Part shown: positions 26,936 through 36,013 of the stretch, piece after piece
Position numbering within the stretch: the first letter of the stretch is position 1
Layout of the letters: each line of letters opens with the position of its first letter
NCBI RefSeq assembly: GCF_004341235.1
Contig: NZ_SLUP01000003.1
Location: 434,001-498,000 of the forward strand
DNA: 64,000 nucleotides
Reading direction: 5' to 3'
Origin: Mariniflexile fucanivorans
Lineage (GTDB): Bacteria; Bacteroidota; Bacteroidia; Flavobacteriales; Flavobacteriaceae
Notes under the pieces: model-generated
Database searches by the model: none
Seen by the model: only the letters and a program-made list of their open reading frames with translations
What the model was told of the DNA's origin: nothing
Program-made: the position numbers and the translations under genes

Positions 26936-29701
26936 TTAGTCTACCTTCTTTTCTTCATTTGTAATAGGATGTTCAACAAAATCGCCTGCATTCACAACGG
27001 TCCATTTATCAAAAGTCTTAAAATATTTTTTAATTACTTTATTTACATCGGCCACTGTTAATGATGTAATTTTATCTTCAATATCTTTATAAAATGTCAT
27101 ATCTCTATCATAATACAAATTATTGTTTATCATAGACGACAGTTCATTATCTTTTGCTCTAGATACATTTTCACCTTGCACCCAACTAGTTACGGCTACT
27201 TTCAATTCTTCTTCAGTAATACCATCTTTAATAAAACGCTCAATTTCTTCCTTAAAACCTGTTTGTACCTTTGCTGCATTTTCAGGAGCATAAATAGCGT
27301 AAACTAACATGGATGAGTTTTTATCATTAGTATTAGCATCAACACTCACTCGACCACCAGCACCATAACTTACACCGTCTTGTTGACGTAAACGTGTCGT
27401 AATTCTAGAGTTTAAAACACCACCTCCAAAAATTTCGCCTGCTATTTGTAAAGCTGCATAATCTTCTTCTGCTTGACTACTTTCAAATGGCAAAACACCT
27501 ATGCTAATAGCATTTTTCTTATCTGGTGTTTTTATGTTTTCGTTTGCTGCAGTATTTTGAGAAAACTTATCCGCAATAGGAGCGTATGCTTTTTTCGATT
27601 TAAAATTAGCATATTCGGTTTCGAAGTAATCTTTCAAAGTTTGCTCATTAACATTTCCAATGGCAACTAAAGTGGCACTATTTGAAAGGCCGTAAAACGT
27701 ATTATAGTAATCTTGCAAAGCTTCAACCGAAATTGCTTTAATCTCTTCAATATCTTCTTCAATTGTTGTAGCATAAAGCGGATGCCCTTTTTTATATTTC
27801 TGATTTAACAATGATAATTTTTTACTGGCTAAAAACTGTGGCTCCGTTTTGTTTTGTTCAATACCTGCCAATTCTTGAGTTTTAAGTTTTTCAAGTTCAT
27901 CGGTATTAAATTTTGGGTTTTTCAACATATCGGTCATTAAAGCGAGAGTTTCCATAAGGTGCTCTTCTGTGGTATTAATATTTGCCGTAACACGACCGTT
28001 TGAACCACTAAAATAAACAGACGATTTTATGGCACTCAACTTATCTTCAATATCTTGTCTGGAATTGTTTTTTGTACCCTTATTTAACATTCTTGAGGTG
28101 TAACTTGCAATTTTACCTTTGTTCATAAAATCGTTTACATTTCCGGTTCTAAATGTGAATGATAGCGTTACGGTTTTACCACGGTTATCTTTTTTAATAA
28201 AACCGTATTCAATAGGTGTTTTTGGCAAGGTACCAGAATCTAATCGGTTTTGAATATTATCATAAGATACATCGAACGCTTCTCCTTCACCCAACCCTTC
28301 TTTTCCTTTATAACTAGCTACCAGAGTTTCAATACCTTCGGTATGTTCAATTTCTACCCGAACTGGTTGTTTGGTTGGAACAAAATTACCAATGGTTCTG
28401 TTAGTACTTATCAAATAACGCTGAATGGCTGCATTTACTTTTTCAGCAGTCATATTTTCAACTCTATCGCGCTGAATGAACGATAATCTCCAATCGCCAG
28501 CACCTATAAATTCACTCATATAAGTACCTAAATAAGCTGAATTTCTACTTATTTGGTCGTATTGTTTTAACAAATTAGCTTTCGCTCTATTTACTTCTTC
28601 TTCTGTTACAGGATTATCTTTTAAACCATCCAATAAGGAGGTTAACGTTGTTTCCGCTTCGGTTAATGATTTATCTGAAGGCACATCAACATTGATATAT
28701 AAAAATGAAGGTTCTTTAGTAAATGGTGAGAAAGACCAAATGGATGATGCTTTTTTACCATCAATTAAAGCTTTATAAAGTCTACCTGAAGGTTGATCGG
28801 TTAAAATATCTTCGGCAACAGCCATAGCTGCATAATCCTCATGAGATCCCGCTGCTATATGGTAAAGAGCAGATACTATTTGCAAATCGCCTACCCGACT
28901 TACTGTTACTCGGTTTTCACCATCTTGTGCTGGTTCTATAGTTGGTACGTCTAATAATGGTATATCTGGATTTTTTATTCCTGAAAATTTCTTTTCAATT
29001 AAAGCCAGAGTTTTATCATTTTCAAACTTACCCGTCACCATTAATACGGCATTATCTGGTCGGTAATATTTTTTATAAAATGCTTTCAAATTGTCAATAG
29101 GTACCCGCTCAATATCCGAGCGATTCCCTATGGTCGATTGCCCATAATTATGCCATAAATAAGCACCACTAATTACTTTTTGCATTAAAACCCTTGATGG
29201 AGAATTCTCGCCACTTTCAAACTCATTTCTAACTACGGAGAATTCAGAATCTAAGTCCTTTTTTGCAATAAATGAATTCACCATTCTATCGGCTTCCAAA
29301 TCTAAAGCCCAATCTAAATTTTCATCGTTAGCGTTAAAAGTTTCAAAATAATTGGTTCTATCATACCAAGTAGTTCCATTAGGTCTTGCTCCTCTTGCTG
29401 TTAATTCTTTAGGGATGTCTGGATGGTTTGGAGTGCCTTTAAACACCATGTGTTCTAATAAATGTGCCATTCCTTTTTCGCCATAACCTTCGTGTCTGGA
29501 ACCTACTAAATAGGTAATGTTTACCGTTATTGTTTGCGATGAATTATCTGGAAACAATAAAACTTTCATGCCATTTTCAAGCATATACTCTGTAATACCT
29601 TCAACACTTGCTGTTTTTTTAATTTGCGCTTCTAAAAATAATGATGCCACAAACAGTACAAAAAACATGAGTGGTTTAATTTTTTGATTGATTTTTTTCA
29701 T
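26936..29701 (-). CDS. M16 family zinc metallopeptidase, two-domain
   Basis: 921 residues with a signal peptide (cut near SLFLEAQ). The inverted zinc motif is HLLEH near residue 83 (HxxEH) with a downstream glutamate in the ESGENSPSR region. Two pairs of M16 domains follow: the N-terminal active half (about 30-440) and the C-terminal half (about 490-900), which has no HxxEH and is the usual inactive clamshell partner (GVSYGAGGR, TSWVQGENVSRAKDNELS). It degrades peptides in the periplasm or at the outer membrane, in the manner of pitrilysin. Monocistronic, facing the mutase operon. Confidence 0.9.
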   Translation of the reverse strand: MKKINQKIKPLMFFVLFVASLFLEAQIKKTASVEGITEYMLENGMKVLLFPDNSSQTITVNITYLVGSRHEGYGEKGMAHLLEHMVFKGTPNHPDIPKELTARGARPNGTTWYDRTNYFETFNANDENLDWALDLEADRMVNSFIAKKDLDSEFSVVRNEFESGENSPSRVLMQKVISGAYLWHNYGQSTIGNRSDIERVPIDNLKAFYKKYYRPDNAVLMVTGKFENDKTLALIEKKFSGIKNPDIPLLDVPTIEPAQDGENRVTVSRVGDLQIVSALYHIAAGSHEDYAAMAVAEDILTDQPSGRLYKALIDGKKASSIWSFSPFTKEPSFLYINVDVPSDKSLTEAETTLTSLLDGLKDNPVTEEEVNRAKANLLKQYDQISRNSAYLGTYMSEFIGAGDWRLSFIQRDRVENMTAEKVNAAIQRYLISTNRTIGNFVPTKQPVRVEIEHTEGIETLVASYKGKEGLGEGEAFDVSYDNIQNRLDSGTLPKTPIEYGFIKKDNRGKTVTLSFTFRTGNVNDFMNKGKIASYTSRMLNKGTKNNSRQDIEDKLSAIKSSVYFSGSNGRVTANINTTEEHLMETLALMTDMLKNPKFNTDELEKLKTQELAGIEQNKTEPQFLASKKLSLLNQKYKKGHPLYATTIEEDIEEIKAISVEALQDYYNTFYGLSNSATLVAIGNVNEQTLKDYFETEYANFKSKKAYAPIADKFSQNTAANENIKTPDKKNAISIGVLPFESSQAEEDYAALQIAGEIFGGGVLNSRITTRLRQQDGVSYGAGGRVSVDANTNDKNSSMLVYAIYAPENAAKVQTGFKEEIERFIKDGITEEELKVAVTSWVQGENVSRAKDNELSSMINNNLYYDRDMTFYKDIEDKITSLTVADVNKVIKKYFKTFDKWTVVNAGDFVEHPITNEEKKVD

Positions 29702-29877
29702 AAATATTGTTTTGAGTTTTGTAAATGTAATTTTTTTGAAGCTAAAATCATGTTAAATTTATTACAATTATTACATAATTTATTTTTCTATTATTCTTTT
29801 AATCGACTGTTTGCATTTATGGTTTTTATTCCTCGTAAATAATTGTATTTTTACCGTTCACAAAACCAAATCATTTA

Positions 29878-30642
29878 ATGGGTAAAATCATTGCAATTGC
29901 AAATCAAAAGGGAGGCGTTGGAAAAACAACTACATCCATAAATCTAGCCGCTTCATTAGGTGTTCTAGAAAAAAAAGTATTACTTATCGATGCTGACCCT
30001 CAAGCAAATGCAACTTCCGGAATAGGAATTGACGTAGACTCTATAGAAATTGGCACCTACCAACTTTTAGAACATTCCAGTTCTGCAAAAGATGCTATTA
30101 TAAAGACAGAAACGCCCAATTTAGATCTTATTCCTGCTCATATAGACCTAGTTGCTATCGAAATAGAACTTGTCGATAAAGAGGCTAGAGAGTATATGCT
30201 GAAAAAAGCACTACAAGAAATAAAGGGCGATTACGATTATATTTTAATTGATTGTGCACCGTCTTTAGGATTGTTAACCCTTAATGCTTTAACAGCTGCA
30301 GATGCTGTAATAATCCCCATTCAGTGTGAATATTTTGCACTTGAAGGTTTAGGAAAACTTTTAAACACCATAAAAAGTGTTCAAAAAATACACAATCCGG
30401 AGTTGGACATAGAAGGTTTATTGCTAACTATGTACGATTCACGTTTAAGACTGTCAAATCAGGTAGTTGAAGAAGTTCAAAAACACTTTAACGACATGGT
30501 TTTTCAAACTATTATACAACGTAATGTAAAATTAAGTGAAGCTCCAAGTTTTGGAGAAAGCATCATCAATTACGATGCAGCTAGTAAAGGCGCTAGCAAT
30601 TACTTAAGTTTAGCAAAAGAAATTATCAATAAAAACGCTTAA
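29878..30642 (+). CDS. parA: chromosome partitioning ATPase ParA (Soj)
   Basis: 254 residues. Deviant Walker A KGGVGKTTTS (residues 11-20), Walker A' LLIDADPQANAT, Walker B DYILIDCAPSLG and the C-terminal QRNVKLSEAPSFGE segment typical of chromosomal Soj. Together with ParB, 2 bases downstream, it segregates the replication origin region. I looked for a parS-like 16-base palindrome near both genes and did not find one. Confidence 0.96.
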   Translation: MGKIIAIANQKGGVGKTTTSINLAASLGVLEKKVLLIDADPQANATSGIGIDVDSIEIGTYQLLEHSSSAKDAIIKTETPNLDLIPAHIDLVAIEIELVDKEAREYMLKKALQEIKGDYDYILIDCAPSLGLLTLNALTAADAVIIPIQCEYFALEGLGKLLNTIKSVQKIHNPELDIEGLLLTMYDSRLRLSNQVVEEVQKHFNDMVFQTIIQRNVKLSEAPSFGESIINYDAASKGASNYLSLAKEIINKNA

Positions 30643-30644
30643 TT

Positions 30645-31556
30645 ATGGCTAAGGCAATAAAGAAACAAGCTTTAGGAAGAGGTTTATCGGCACTTTTAAA
30701 GGATCCAAGTAACGATATTCAGTCGGTACAAGATAAAAATGCCGACAAAGTTGTTGGGAATATTATTGAATTAGATATTGATTTTATTGAAGTAAACCCG
30801 TTTCAACCGCGTACTAATTTTAGCGAAGAGTCACTACGGGAATTAGCATCATCTATAAAAGAATTAGGCATTATTCAGCCTATAACCGTTAGAAAATTAG
30901 GCTTTAACCAATACCAATTAGTTTCTGGTGAGCGTCGTTTTAGAGCTTCAAAATTAATTGGGCTAGAAACCATTCCTGCATACATTCGTATTGCTAACGA
31001 CCAAGAATCGTTGGAAATGGCCTTGGTTGAAAATATTCAACGTCAAGATTTAGATCCTATTGAAATTGCTTTATCCTACCAACGTTTAATTGACGAAATC
31101 AACCTAACTCAAGAACAAATGAGCGAGCGTGTTGGTAAAAAGCGCTCAACCATCACCAACTATTTGCGTTTATTGAAACTAGACCCTATTATTCAAACCG
31201 GCATGCGTGATGGTTTTATTTCTATGGGACATGGTCGTGCACTAATTACAGTTGAAGACTCAACTATACAATTAGATATTTACGAAAAAGTACTTTCAAA
31301 CGAACTATCGGTTAGAGACACAGAAAACTTGGTTCGTAATTACAATACTACACAAGAAGTAAAAGTAGCACCTAAAAAAGAAGAGGTTGGAACAGCTCCA
31401 AACCACATAAAAGAGGGCATTAAAGCTTTTTCGGAATACTTTGGACATAAAATAGACGTTAAGGTTTCTAAGAATGGAAAAGGAAAAATCACGATTCCAT
31501 TTCATTCTGAAGAAGATTTTAACCGTATTAAAAAATTAGTTGAAGGTGCCAAATAA
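30645..31556 (+). CDS. parB: chromosome partitioning protein ParB (Spo0J)
   Basis: 303 residues. N-terminal ALGRGLSALL box, then the ParB/CTPase core with NPFQPRTNF, the GERRFRASKL CTP-binding motif and ENIQRQDLDPIE, and an HTH (about 150-200, LTQEQMSERVGKKRSTITNYLRLL split over two helices). The C-terminal DNA-clamp domain ends the protein. It loads at parS sites and acts with ParA. Its end overlaps the DUF5683 gene by about 11 bases. Confidence 0.96.
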   Translation: MAKAIKKQALGRGLSALLKDPSNDIQSVQDKNADKVVGNIIELDIDFIEVNPFQPRTNFSEESLRELASSIKELGIIQPITVRKLGFNQYQLVSGERRFRASKLIGLETIPAYIRIANDQESLEMALVENIQRQDLDPIEIALSYQRLIDEINLTQEQMSERVGKKRSTITNYLRLLKLDPIIQTGMRDGFISMGHGRALITVEDSTIQLDIYEKVLSNELSVRDTENLVRNYNTTQEVKVAPKKEEVGTAPNHIKEGIKAFSEYFGHKIDVKVSKNGKGKITIPFHSEEDFNRIKKLVEGAK

Positions 31557-32160
31557 ACTTTTTATAGCTACTCTATTTTCACTATTATTTTGCTGCTTTG
31601 TAACAGCACAAGAAAAAAACAATAAAAAAAAAGAGATACCTGAGGCTATTTCTGTCGATTCCATTATAGAAATAAAAAGCTCATATAACCCACTAGCTCC
31701 TGCAAAAGCTGCTTTTTATTCGGCGGTTTTACCAGGTTTGGGACAAGCTTACAATAAAAAATACTGGAAAATCCCCATTGTTTATGGTGGACTCGCAACT
31801 GGTATTTATTTCTACACAACAAACAATAAAGAATATAACCGTTACCGAGACGCCTATAAAAGTAGATTGGCTGGCTTAACAACAGATGAATTTTACTATG
31901 ATACTAATGGTGAACTATTAGATACACCACGAGTTTCCACAGATGGTTTAGAACGCGGACAAGAATTCTACCGAAAAAACAAAGAAATCTCACTTTTAGT
32001 AACTATTGGTATTTACGCCTTAAATATTATTGACGCCAATGTTGACGCACATTTGATGCAATTTAATGTAGATGAAAACTTATCTTTGGCACCACATTTT
32101 AGAATCAATGAAATGGATGCTACAAGCAATCTTGGATTAACTTTAAATTTTAAATTTTAG
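31546..32160 (+). CDS. DUF5683 domain membrane protein
   Basis: About 204 residues. No ATG is available; I take GTG at 31546 (MPNKLFIATLFSLLFCC, signal peptide), with TTG at 31540 as an alternative. The start lies inside parB, so translation is coupled. The DUF5683 core is KAAFYSAVLPGLGQAYNKKYWKIPIVYGG with a membrane segment, then a soluble middle and a second segment (LLVTIGIYALNIIDANVDAHL). The family is widespread in Flavobacteriia in this same position; its function is unknown. Confidence 0.85.
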   Translation: MPNKLFIATLFSLLFCCFVTAQEKNNKKKEIPEAISVDSIIEIKSSYNPLAPAKAAFYSAVLPGLGQAYNKKYWKIPIVYGGLATGIYFYTTNNKEYNRYRDAYKSRLAGLTTDEFYYDTNGELLDTPRVSTDGLERGQEFYRKNKEISLLVTIGIYALNIIDANVDAHLMQFNVDENLSLAPHFRINEMDATSNLGLTLNFKF

Positions 32161-32198
32161 CCCTTAATGGGCATTTGGCAAATTAAAACTATATATAA

Positions 32199-32903
32199 AT
32201 GAACATCGCTTTACTTGGATACGGAAAAATGGGAAAAACCATTGAACAAATTGCTATTAAACGCGGGCATACTGTGGTTTTAACCGTAGATAAAGATGAT
32301 AAAGATTACGATATTAAAAAAGCCGATGTTGCCATCGATTTTAGCATTCCAACTGTGGCATTTAATAATATTTCAAACTGTATAAACAACAGTGTTCCTG
32401 TTATTTCGGGCACTACCGGTTGGTTAGACAGGTATGATGAGGCAGTAGCTTTATGTAAAGAAAAGAAAGGCGCTTTTATTTATGCTTCAAACTATAGTTT
32501 AGGCGTTAACATCTTTTTTGAGCTGAATAAAACATTGGCTAAAATGATGAGTACTCTTAATCAGTACAACGTGTCTATGGAAGAAATCCATCATACTCAA
32601 AAATTAGATGCCCCTAGCGGAACTGCTATTTCCTTAGCGAATGATATTATTGCAAACAATGCCAATTTTGAAGCTTGGAAATTGGATGAATCTGCCGAAA
32701 AAACAATTCCTATTATAGCAAAACGTATTGAAGATGTTCCGGGTACGCACACCGTAAATTATGAAAGTGAAGTGGATACGATTACCATAGAACATGTTGC
32801 ACACACCAGACAAGGTTTCGCTTTAGGCGCTGTTATTGCTGCCGAATGGATTGCAGGAAAAACAGGCGTTTTTACCATGAACGATGTGTTAAATATTGGT
32901 TAA
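32199..32903 (+). CDS. dapB: 4-hydroxy-tetrahydrodipicolinate reductase
   Basis: 234 residues, at the short end for DapB as in other Bacteroidota. Nucleotide-binding LGYGKMGKTIE at the start, the SGTTGW segment, the substrate motif EIHHTQKLDAPSGTAISLA (catalytic histidine pair and lysine) and ARTRQGFALGA-like VAHTRQGFALGAV. It reduces the dihydrodipicolinate precursor in lysine and meso-diaminopimelate synthesis. It lies between DUF5683 and lepB, a syntenic order shared by many Flavobacteriaceae. Confidence 0.95.
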   Translation: MNIALLGYGKMGKTIEQIAIKRGHTVVLTVDKDDKDYDIKKADVAIDFSIPTVAFNNISNCINNSVPVISGTTGWLDRYDEAVALCKEKKGAFIYASNYSLGVNIFFELNKTLAKMMSTLNQYNVSMEEIHHTQKLDAPSGTAISLANDIIANNANFEAWKLDESAEKTIPIIAKRIEDVPGTHTVNYESEVDTITIEHVAHTRQGFALGAVIAAEWIAGKTGVFTMNDVLNIG

Positions 32904-32964
32904 TACTAATAAAACAAGTAACAACTTAAGTAAGTTTAGCTACTAAAAATAAAAAAATACGATT

Positions 32965-34536
32965 ATGACATTGATGCAATGGTTTGTTTTCATCTTGATT
33001 ATTCAAGTAATACACGGTTTAGGTACTTGGAAATTATACATTAAAGCAGGAAGACAAGCTTGGGAAGCTTTTGTGCCTGTGTATAACGGCGTTGTTTTAA
33101 TGAAAATAATTAATCGCCCTTGGTGGTGGATAATTCTTTTGTTTTTACCTATTGTTAATCTAATAATGTTAGCTGTTGTTTGGGTAGAAACCGCTAGAAG
33201 TTTTGGTAAAAATTCAAGTTTAGACACGTTTTTAGCCGTTGTAACTTTAGGATTTTACAACTTCTATTTAAATTATATTACTGACGTTAAATACATTGAA
33301 AACAGAAGTTTACATCCTAAATCGGCCAGCGGCGATTGGACAAGCTCCATTTTATTTGCTATAGTTGCGGCTACTATTGTTCATACGTATTTTATTCAAC
33401 CGTTTACTATTCCGTCATCTTCTTTAGAAAAATCATTATTAGTAGGCGACTTTCTATTCGTAAGTAAATTTCATTATGGAGCCAGAGTTCCTATGACGAC
33501 TGTTGGAGCACCTATGGTACACGATACCATTCCTTTATTGCATAAAAAATCATACTTATTTGATGACCATAAAGGAAGCAACTCATGGAAAAACAAACTA
33601 CAGCTACCATACCTTAGAATTCCTGGGTTTGAAAAAATTGAAAGAAACGATATTGTAGTTTTCAATCAACCAGCAGATACGTTGTTGGATATGAACGATT
33701 TTCATCCCGATAGAAACTATTACAAGCCCATTGATAAAAAAACCAATTTAGTAAAACGTTGTGTTGGAATTGCAGGCGATTCTTTAGAAGTTCGTAATGG
33801 TTTTGTTTACATCAACGGAAAGAAAAACGAATTACCCGATAGAGCGCATTTACAATTTAGTTACTTTGTGCAGCCTAAAACCTCACAATTTAATCCGCTT
33901 TTCTTAAAGGAACGTTATGACATTACTGATGGTTTTGGTATTATAAACGACCAAAACACTTATTATTTTTCAGCGATTTCAGATGAAGCTTTGGCTAATT
34001 TTAAAGATAACCCTAACGTTTTAAGCATTACTCCAAACATCCAAGAAAAAGGTGTAAGAGATGCTAATATTTTCCCTCACGACCCTAATTATGATTGGAA
34101 TATAGACTTTTTCGGTCCGTTATATATTCCTGAAAAAGGCAAGACTATCGATATTAATTTAAAAGTTTTACCTCTTTACAAACGTGTTATTACCGAATAT
34201 GAAGGCAACACGCTACAAGTAAATGGTAACCAAATTTTGATTAATGGAAAAGTAGCAACCACCTATACTTTTAAACAAAATTATTATTGGATGATGGGCG
34301 ATAACCGTCACAATTCCATAGATGCTCGTTCTTGGGGCTTTGTACCTTTCGACCACGTTGTTGGAAAACCTGTATTCATTTGGATGAGTTGGGATGGCAA
34401 AAAACCACGATGGGATCGTTTCTTTACAACGGTTAGTGGTGAAGGCAAAGCAACATCATATCTTATTCCTTTTCTTGTGATATTATTTGGATGGATTGGT
34501 TTTAACAAATGGAGAGCAAGAAAGAAAAATAGTTGA
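32965..34536 (+). CDS. lepB: signal peptidase I with N-terminal membrane domain
   Basis: 523 residues, far longer than the 250-300 of most LepB proteins. Residues 1-110 form a DUF5684-like membrane module (IHGLGTWKLYIKAGRQAW, then two helices). The peptidase part has a membrane segment at about 127-147, the serine box IPSSSLEKSLLVGDFLFVSK, the lysine in NLVKRCVGIAGDSLEVR, and the box GDNRHNSIDARSWGFVP. Insertions separate the lysine and the last box. It cleaves signal peptides of exported proteins at the inner membrane. The extended form is typical for Flavobacteriia. Confidence 0.93.
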   Translation: MTLMQWFVFILIIQVIHGLGTWKLYIKAGRQAWEAFVPVYNGVVLMKIINRPWWWIILLFLPIVNLIMLAVVWVETARSFGKNSSLDTFLAVVTLGFYNFYLNYITDVKYIENRSLHPKSASGDWTSSILFAIVAATIVHTYFIQPFTIPSSSLEKSLLVGDFLFVSKFHYGARVPMTTVGAPMVHDTIPLLHKKSYLFDDHKGSNSWKNKLQLPYLRIPGFEKIERNDIVVFNQPADTLLDMNDFHPDRNYYKPIDKKTNLVKRCVGIAGDSLEVRNGFVYINGKKNELPDRAHLQFSYFVQPKTSQFNPLFLKERYDITDGFGIINDQNTYYFSAISDEALANFKDNPNVLSITPNIQEKGVRDANIFPHDPNYDWNIDFFGPLYIPEKGKTIDINLKVLPLYKRVITEYEGNTLQVNGNQILINGKVATTYTFKQNYYWMMGDNRHNSIDARSWGFVPFDHVVGKPVFIWMSWDGKKPRWDRFFTTVSGEGKATSYLIPFLVILFGWIGFNKWRARKKNS

Positions 34537-34570
34537 TTTGTTTTTTGGTGATTTGGTGATTTGTTAAAAT
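34537..34570 (+). repeat. short tandem gatttggt repeat
   Basis: Directly after the lepB stop the sequence repeats gatttg-type units (gatttgttttttggtgatttggtgatttg). Such runs occur in many flavobacterial gaps; no function is evident. Confidence 0.5.
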
Positions 34571-34581
34571 GACGATTGAAA

Positions 34582-34944
34582 ATGTACACTTATAGTTTTG
34601 AAAAATTAGAAGTTTGGATTGAAGCAAAGAAGCTTTCAAAAGATATTTACACTCTTACTAGTAAATTTTCACCTGACGAAAAATTTGGATTAACTTCCCA
34701 ATTAAGAAAAGCTGTTATTTCTATTTGTTCAAATATAGTTGAAGGATCTGCCAGAAAAACCAATAAAGACAAAGCTCATTTCACAATAATGGCTTTCAGT
34801 TCTGCTGTTGAAGTTTTAAATCAAATTATAATTTCTTATGAACTAGATTTTATTGATTTAAAGGAATATACTGCTTTAAGAGAACAAATTGAAAGTATAA
34901 CTAATAAGTTGAATGCGTTAAGAAACTATCAAATAAACAAATAA
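34582..34944 (+). CDS. four-helix-bundle protein (S23 / 23S-rRNA-intervening-sequence family)
   Basis: About 120 residues from the ATG at 34582; the frame also opens at TTG 34576. The pattern FEKLEVWIEAKKLSKDIY, then FGLTSQLRKAVISICSNIVEGSAR and a long C-terminal helix is the diagnostic four-helix-bundle family (S23). The family was first met inside rRNA insertions but is common as a free gene in Bacteroidota; its role is unknown. It is inserted between lepB and the WbqC gene, which are often adjacent in relatives, so it may be a later arrival. Confidence 0.9.
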   Translation: MYTYSFEKLEVWIEAKKLSKDIYTLTSKFSPDEKFGLTSQLRKAVISICSNIVEGSARKTNKDKAHFTIMAFSSAVEVLNQIIISYELDFIDLKEYTALREQIESITNKLNALRNYQINK

Positions 34945-34956
34945 ACGCATCAACAA

Positions 34957-35580
34957 ATGAACATTTTATTACACCCCACATACTTCCCAAACATTGCGCA
35001 TTTTGTTGCGATAGCAAATGCAGAAAAAGTGATGTTTGAAGTAGATGATAATTTTCTAAAACAAACCTACAGGAACCGTACCTATATTTATGGAGCAAAC
35101 GGTAAACTTGCTTTAAATATACCTGTTGTTCATACTCAAAAAAACAGACAAAAATATCGGGATGTTAAAATTTTTAATGAAGAAAACTGGCAAAGTAATC
35201 ATTGGAAGTCACTGCTTTCAGCTTATAGTACATCACCTTTTTTTGAATTTTATGAAGATGAATTACAACCTCTATTCAAAATAAAAGCAGATTATATTTT
35301 AGATTATAATTTGAAATGTTTTGAGGTCATTTTTGATTGCTTACAGTTAGATTTAAAGACTTCAAAAACCGAAGTGTATGAGAAAAATGTAGAAAATATT
35401 TCTGATTACAGATATTTGGTACAAGCAAAAAAAGAACAAATACAACCATTTGATAGTTATACACAGGTGTTTAGTGACAAACATGGTTTTATACCAAATT
35501 TGAGTATATTGGATTTATTATTTAATGAAGGTCCTAATGCCTTAAATTATTTAGAAAATCAAACTTTAACGCCTCAATAA
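34957..35580 (+). CDS. WbqC family protein
   Basis: 207 residues with the family features LHPTYFPNIAHFVAIANA at the start, the segment TYRNRTYIYGANGKLALNIPVVH cut by a loop, WQSNHWKSLLSAYSTSPFFEFYEDEL, and SILDLLFNEG near the end. WbqC-like proteins occur in surface-polysaccharide loci and as this housekeeping copy in Flavobacteriia; the activity is not established. Its stop overlaps the next start by one base (TAATG). Confidence 0.88.
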   Translation: MNILLHPTYFPNIAHFVAIANAEKVMFEVDDNFLKQTYRNRTYIYGANGKLALNIPVVHTQKNRQKYRDVKIFNEENWQSNHWKSLLSAYSTSPFFEFYEDELQPLFKIKADYILDYNLKCFEVIFDCLQLDLKTSKTEVYEKNVENISDYRYLVQAKKEQIQPFDSYTQVFSDKHGFIPNLSILDLLFNEGPNALNYLENQTLTPQ

Positions 35581-35888
35581 TGCTACAAACTATTGCACAT
35601 TATGGTTGCCATTTTTTACTTCCGCTAGCGGTGGCATTGGTTTTTTATAAATCGAATTGGAAATATGCCTACTTCATCATGATTTTAGGTATGTTGATTG
35701 ATTTAGACCACTTGTTAGCAACTCCTATTTTCGATCCGAACAGATGCAGCATCAATTTCCATCCACTTCATACATACTATGCTATGGGAGTTTATGTGTT
35801 ACTTTTAATTCCGAAGACAACCAGGTTAATAGGTCTAGGCTTGGTAATACATATTTTTTCAGATGTTGTTGATTGCTCGTTGATGTAG
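35580..35888 (+). CDS. DUF6122 family small membrane protein
   Basis: 102 residues, with two to three hydrophobic helices (about 9-27, 32-48, 67-95) and conserved-looking polar residues MLIDLDHLLATPIFDPNRCSI in the loop between them, with histidines and aspartates that could bind a metal. It matches the small membrane family that follows WbqC in Flavobacteriaceae. It is translationally coupled to the WbqC gene. Function unknown. Confidence 0.78.
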   Translation: MLQTIAHYGCHFLLPLAVALVFYKSNWKYAYFIMILGMLIDLDHLLATPIFDPNRCSINFHPLHTYYAMGVYVLLLIPKTTRLIGLGLVIHIFSDVVDCSLM

Positions 35889-36010
35889 TTTTAAAGTTTC
35901 TGAGTTTCAAAGCTTCAAAGCTTCAAAGTTGCAAAGTTTTGAATTAAATAGGTTAACGAGCAACGATTTTTGAATTCTGAATAAAAACTGAGACTGCGAC
36001 TGTGACTGAA
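35889..36010. repeat. low-complexity tandem repeats between convergent genes
   Basis: Units of gcttcaaa / gttgcaaa repeat four times (about 35897-35940), and a second run (ctgagactgcgactgtgactgaaa) follows at about 35989-36010. No hairpin with a T-run is visible, so I cannot name the terminator of either flanking gene. Confidence 0.55.
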
Positions 36011-36013
36011 AAC

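Noticed and set aside
29700-32160. parS site near parA/parB
   Set aside because: I searched by eye for a 16-base palindrome resembling TGTTTCACGTGAAACA and found none.
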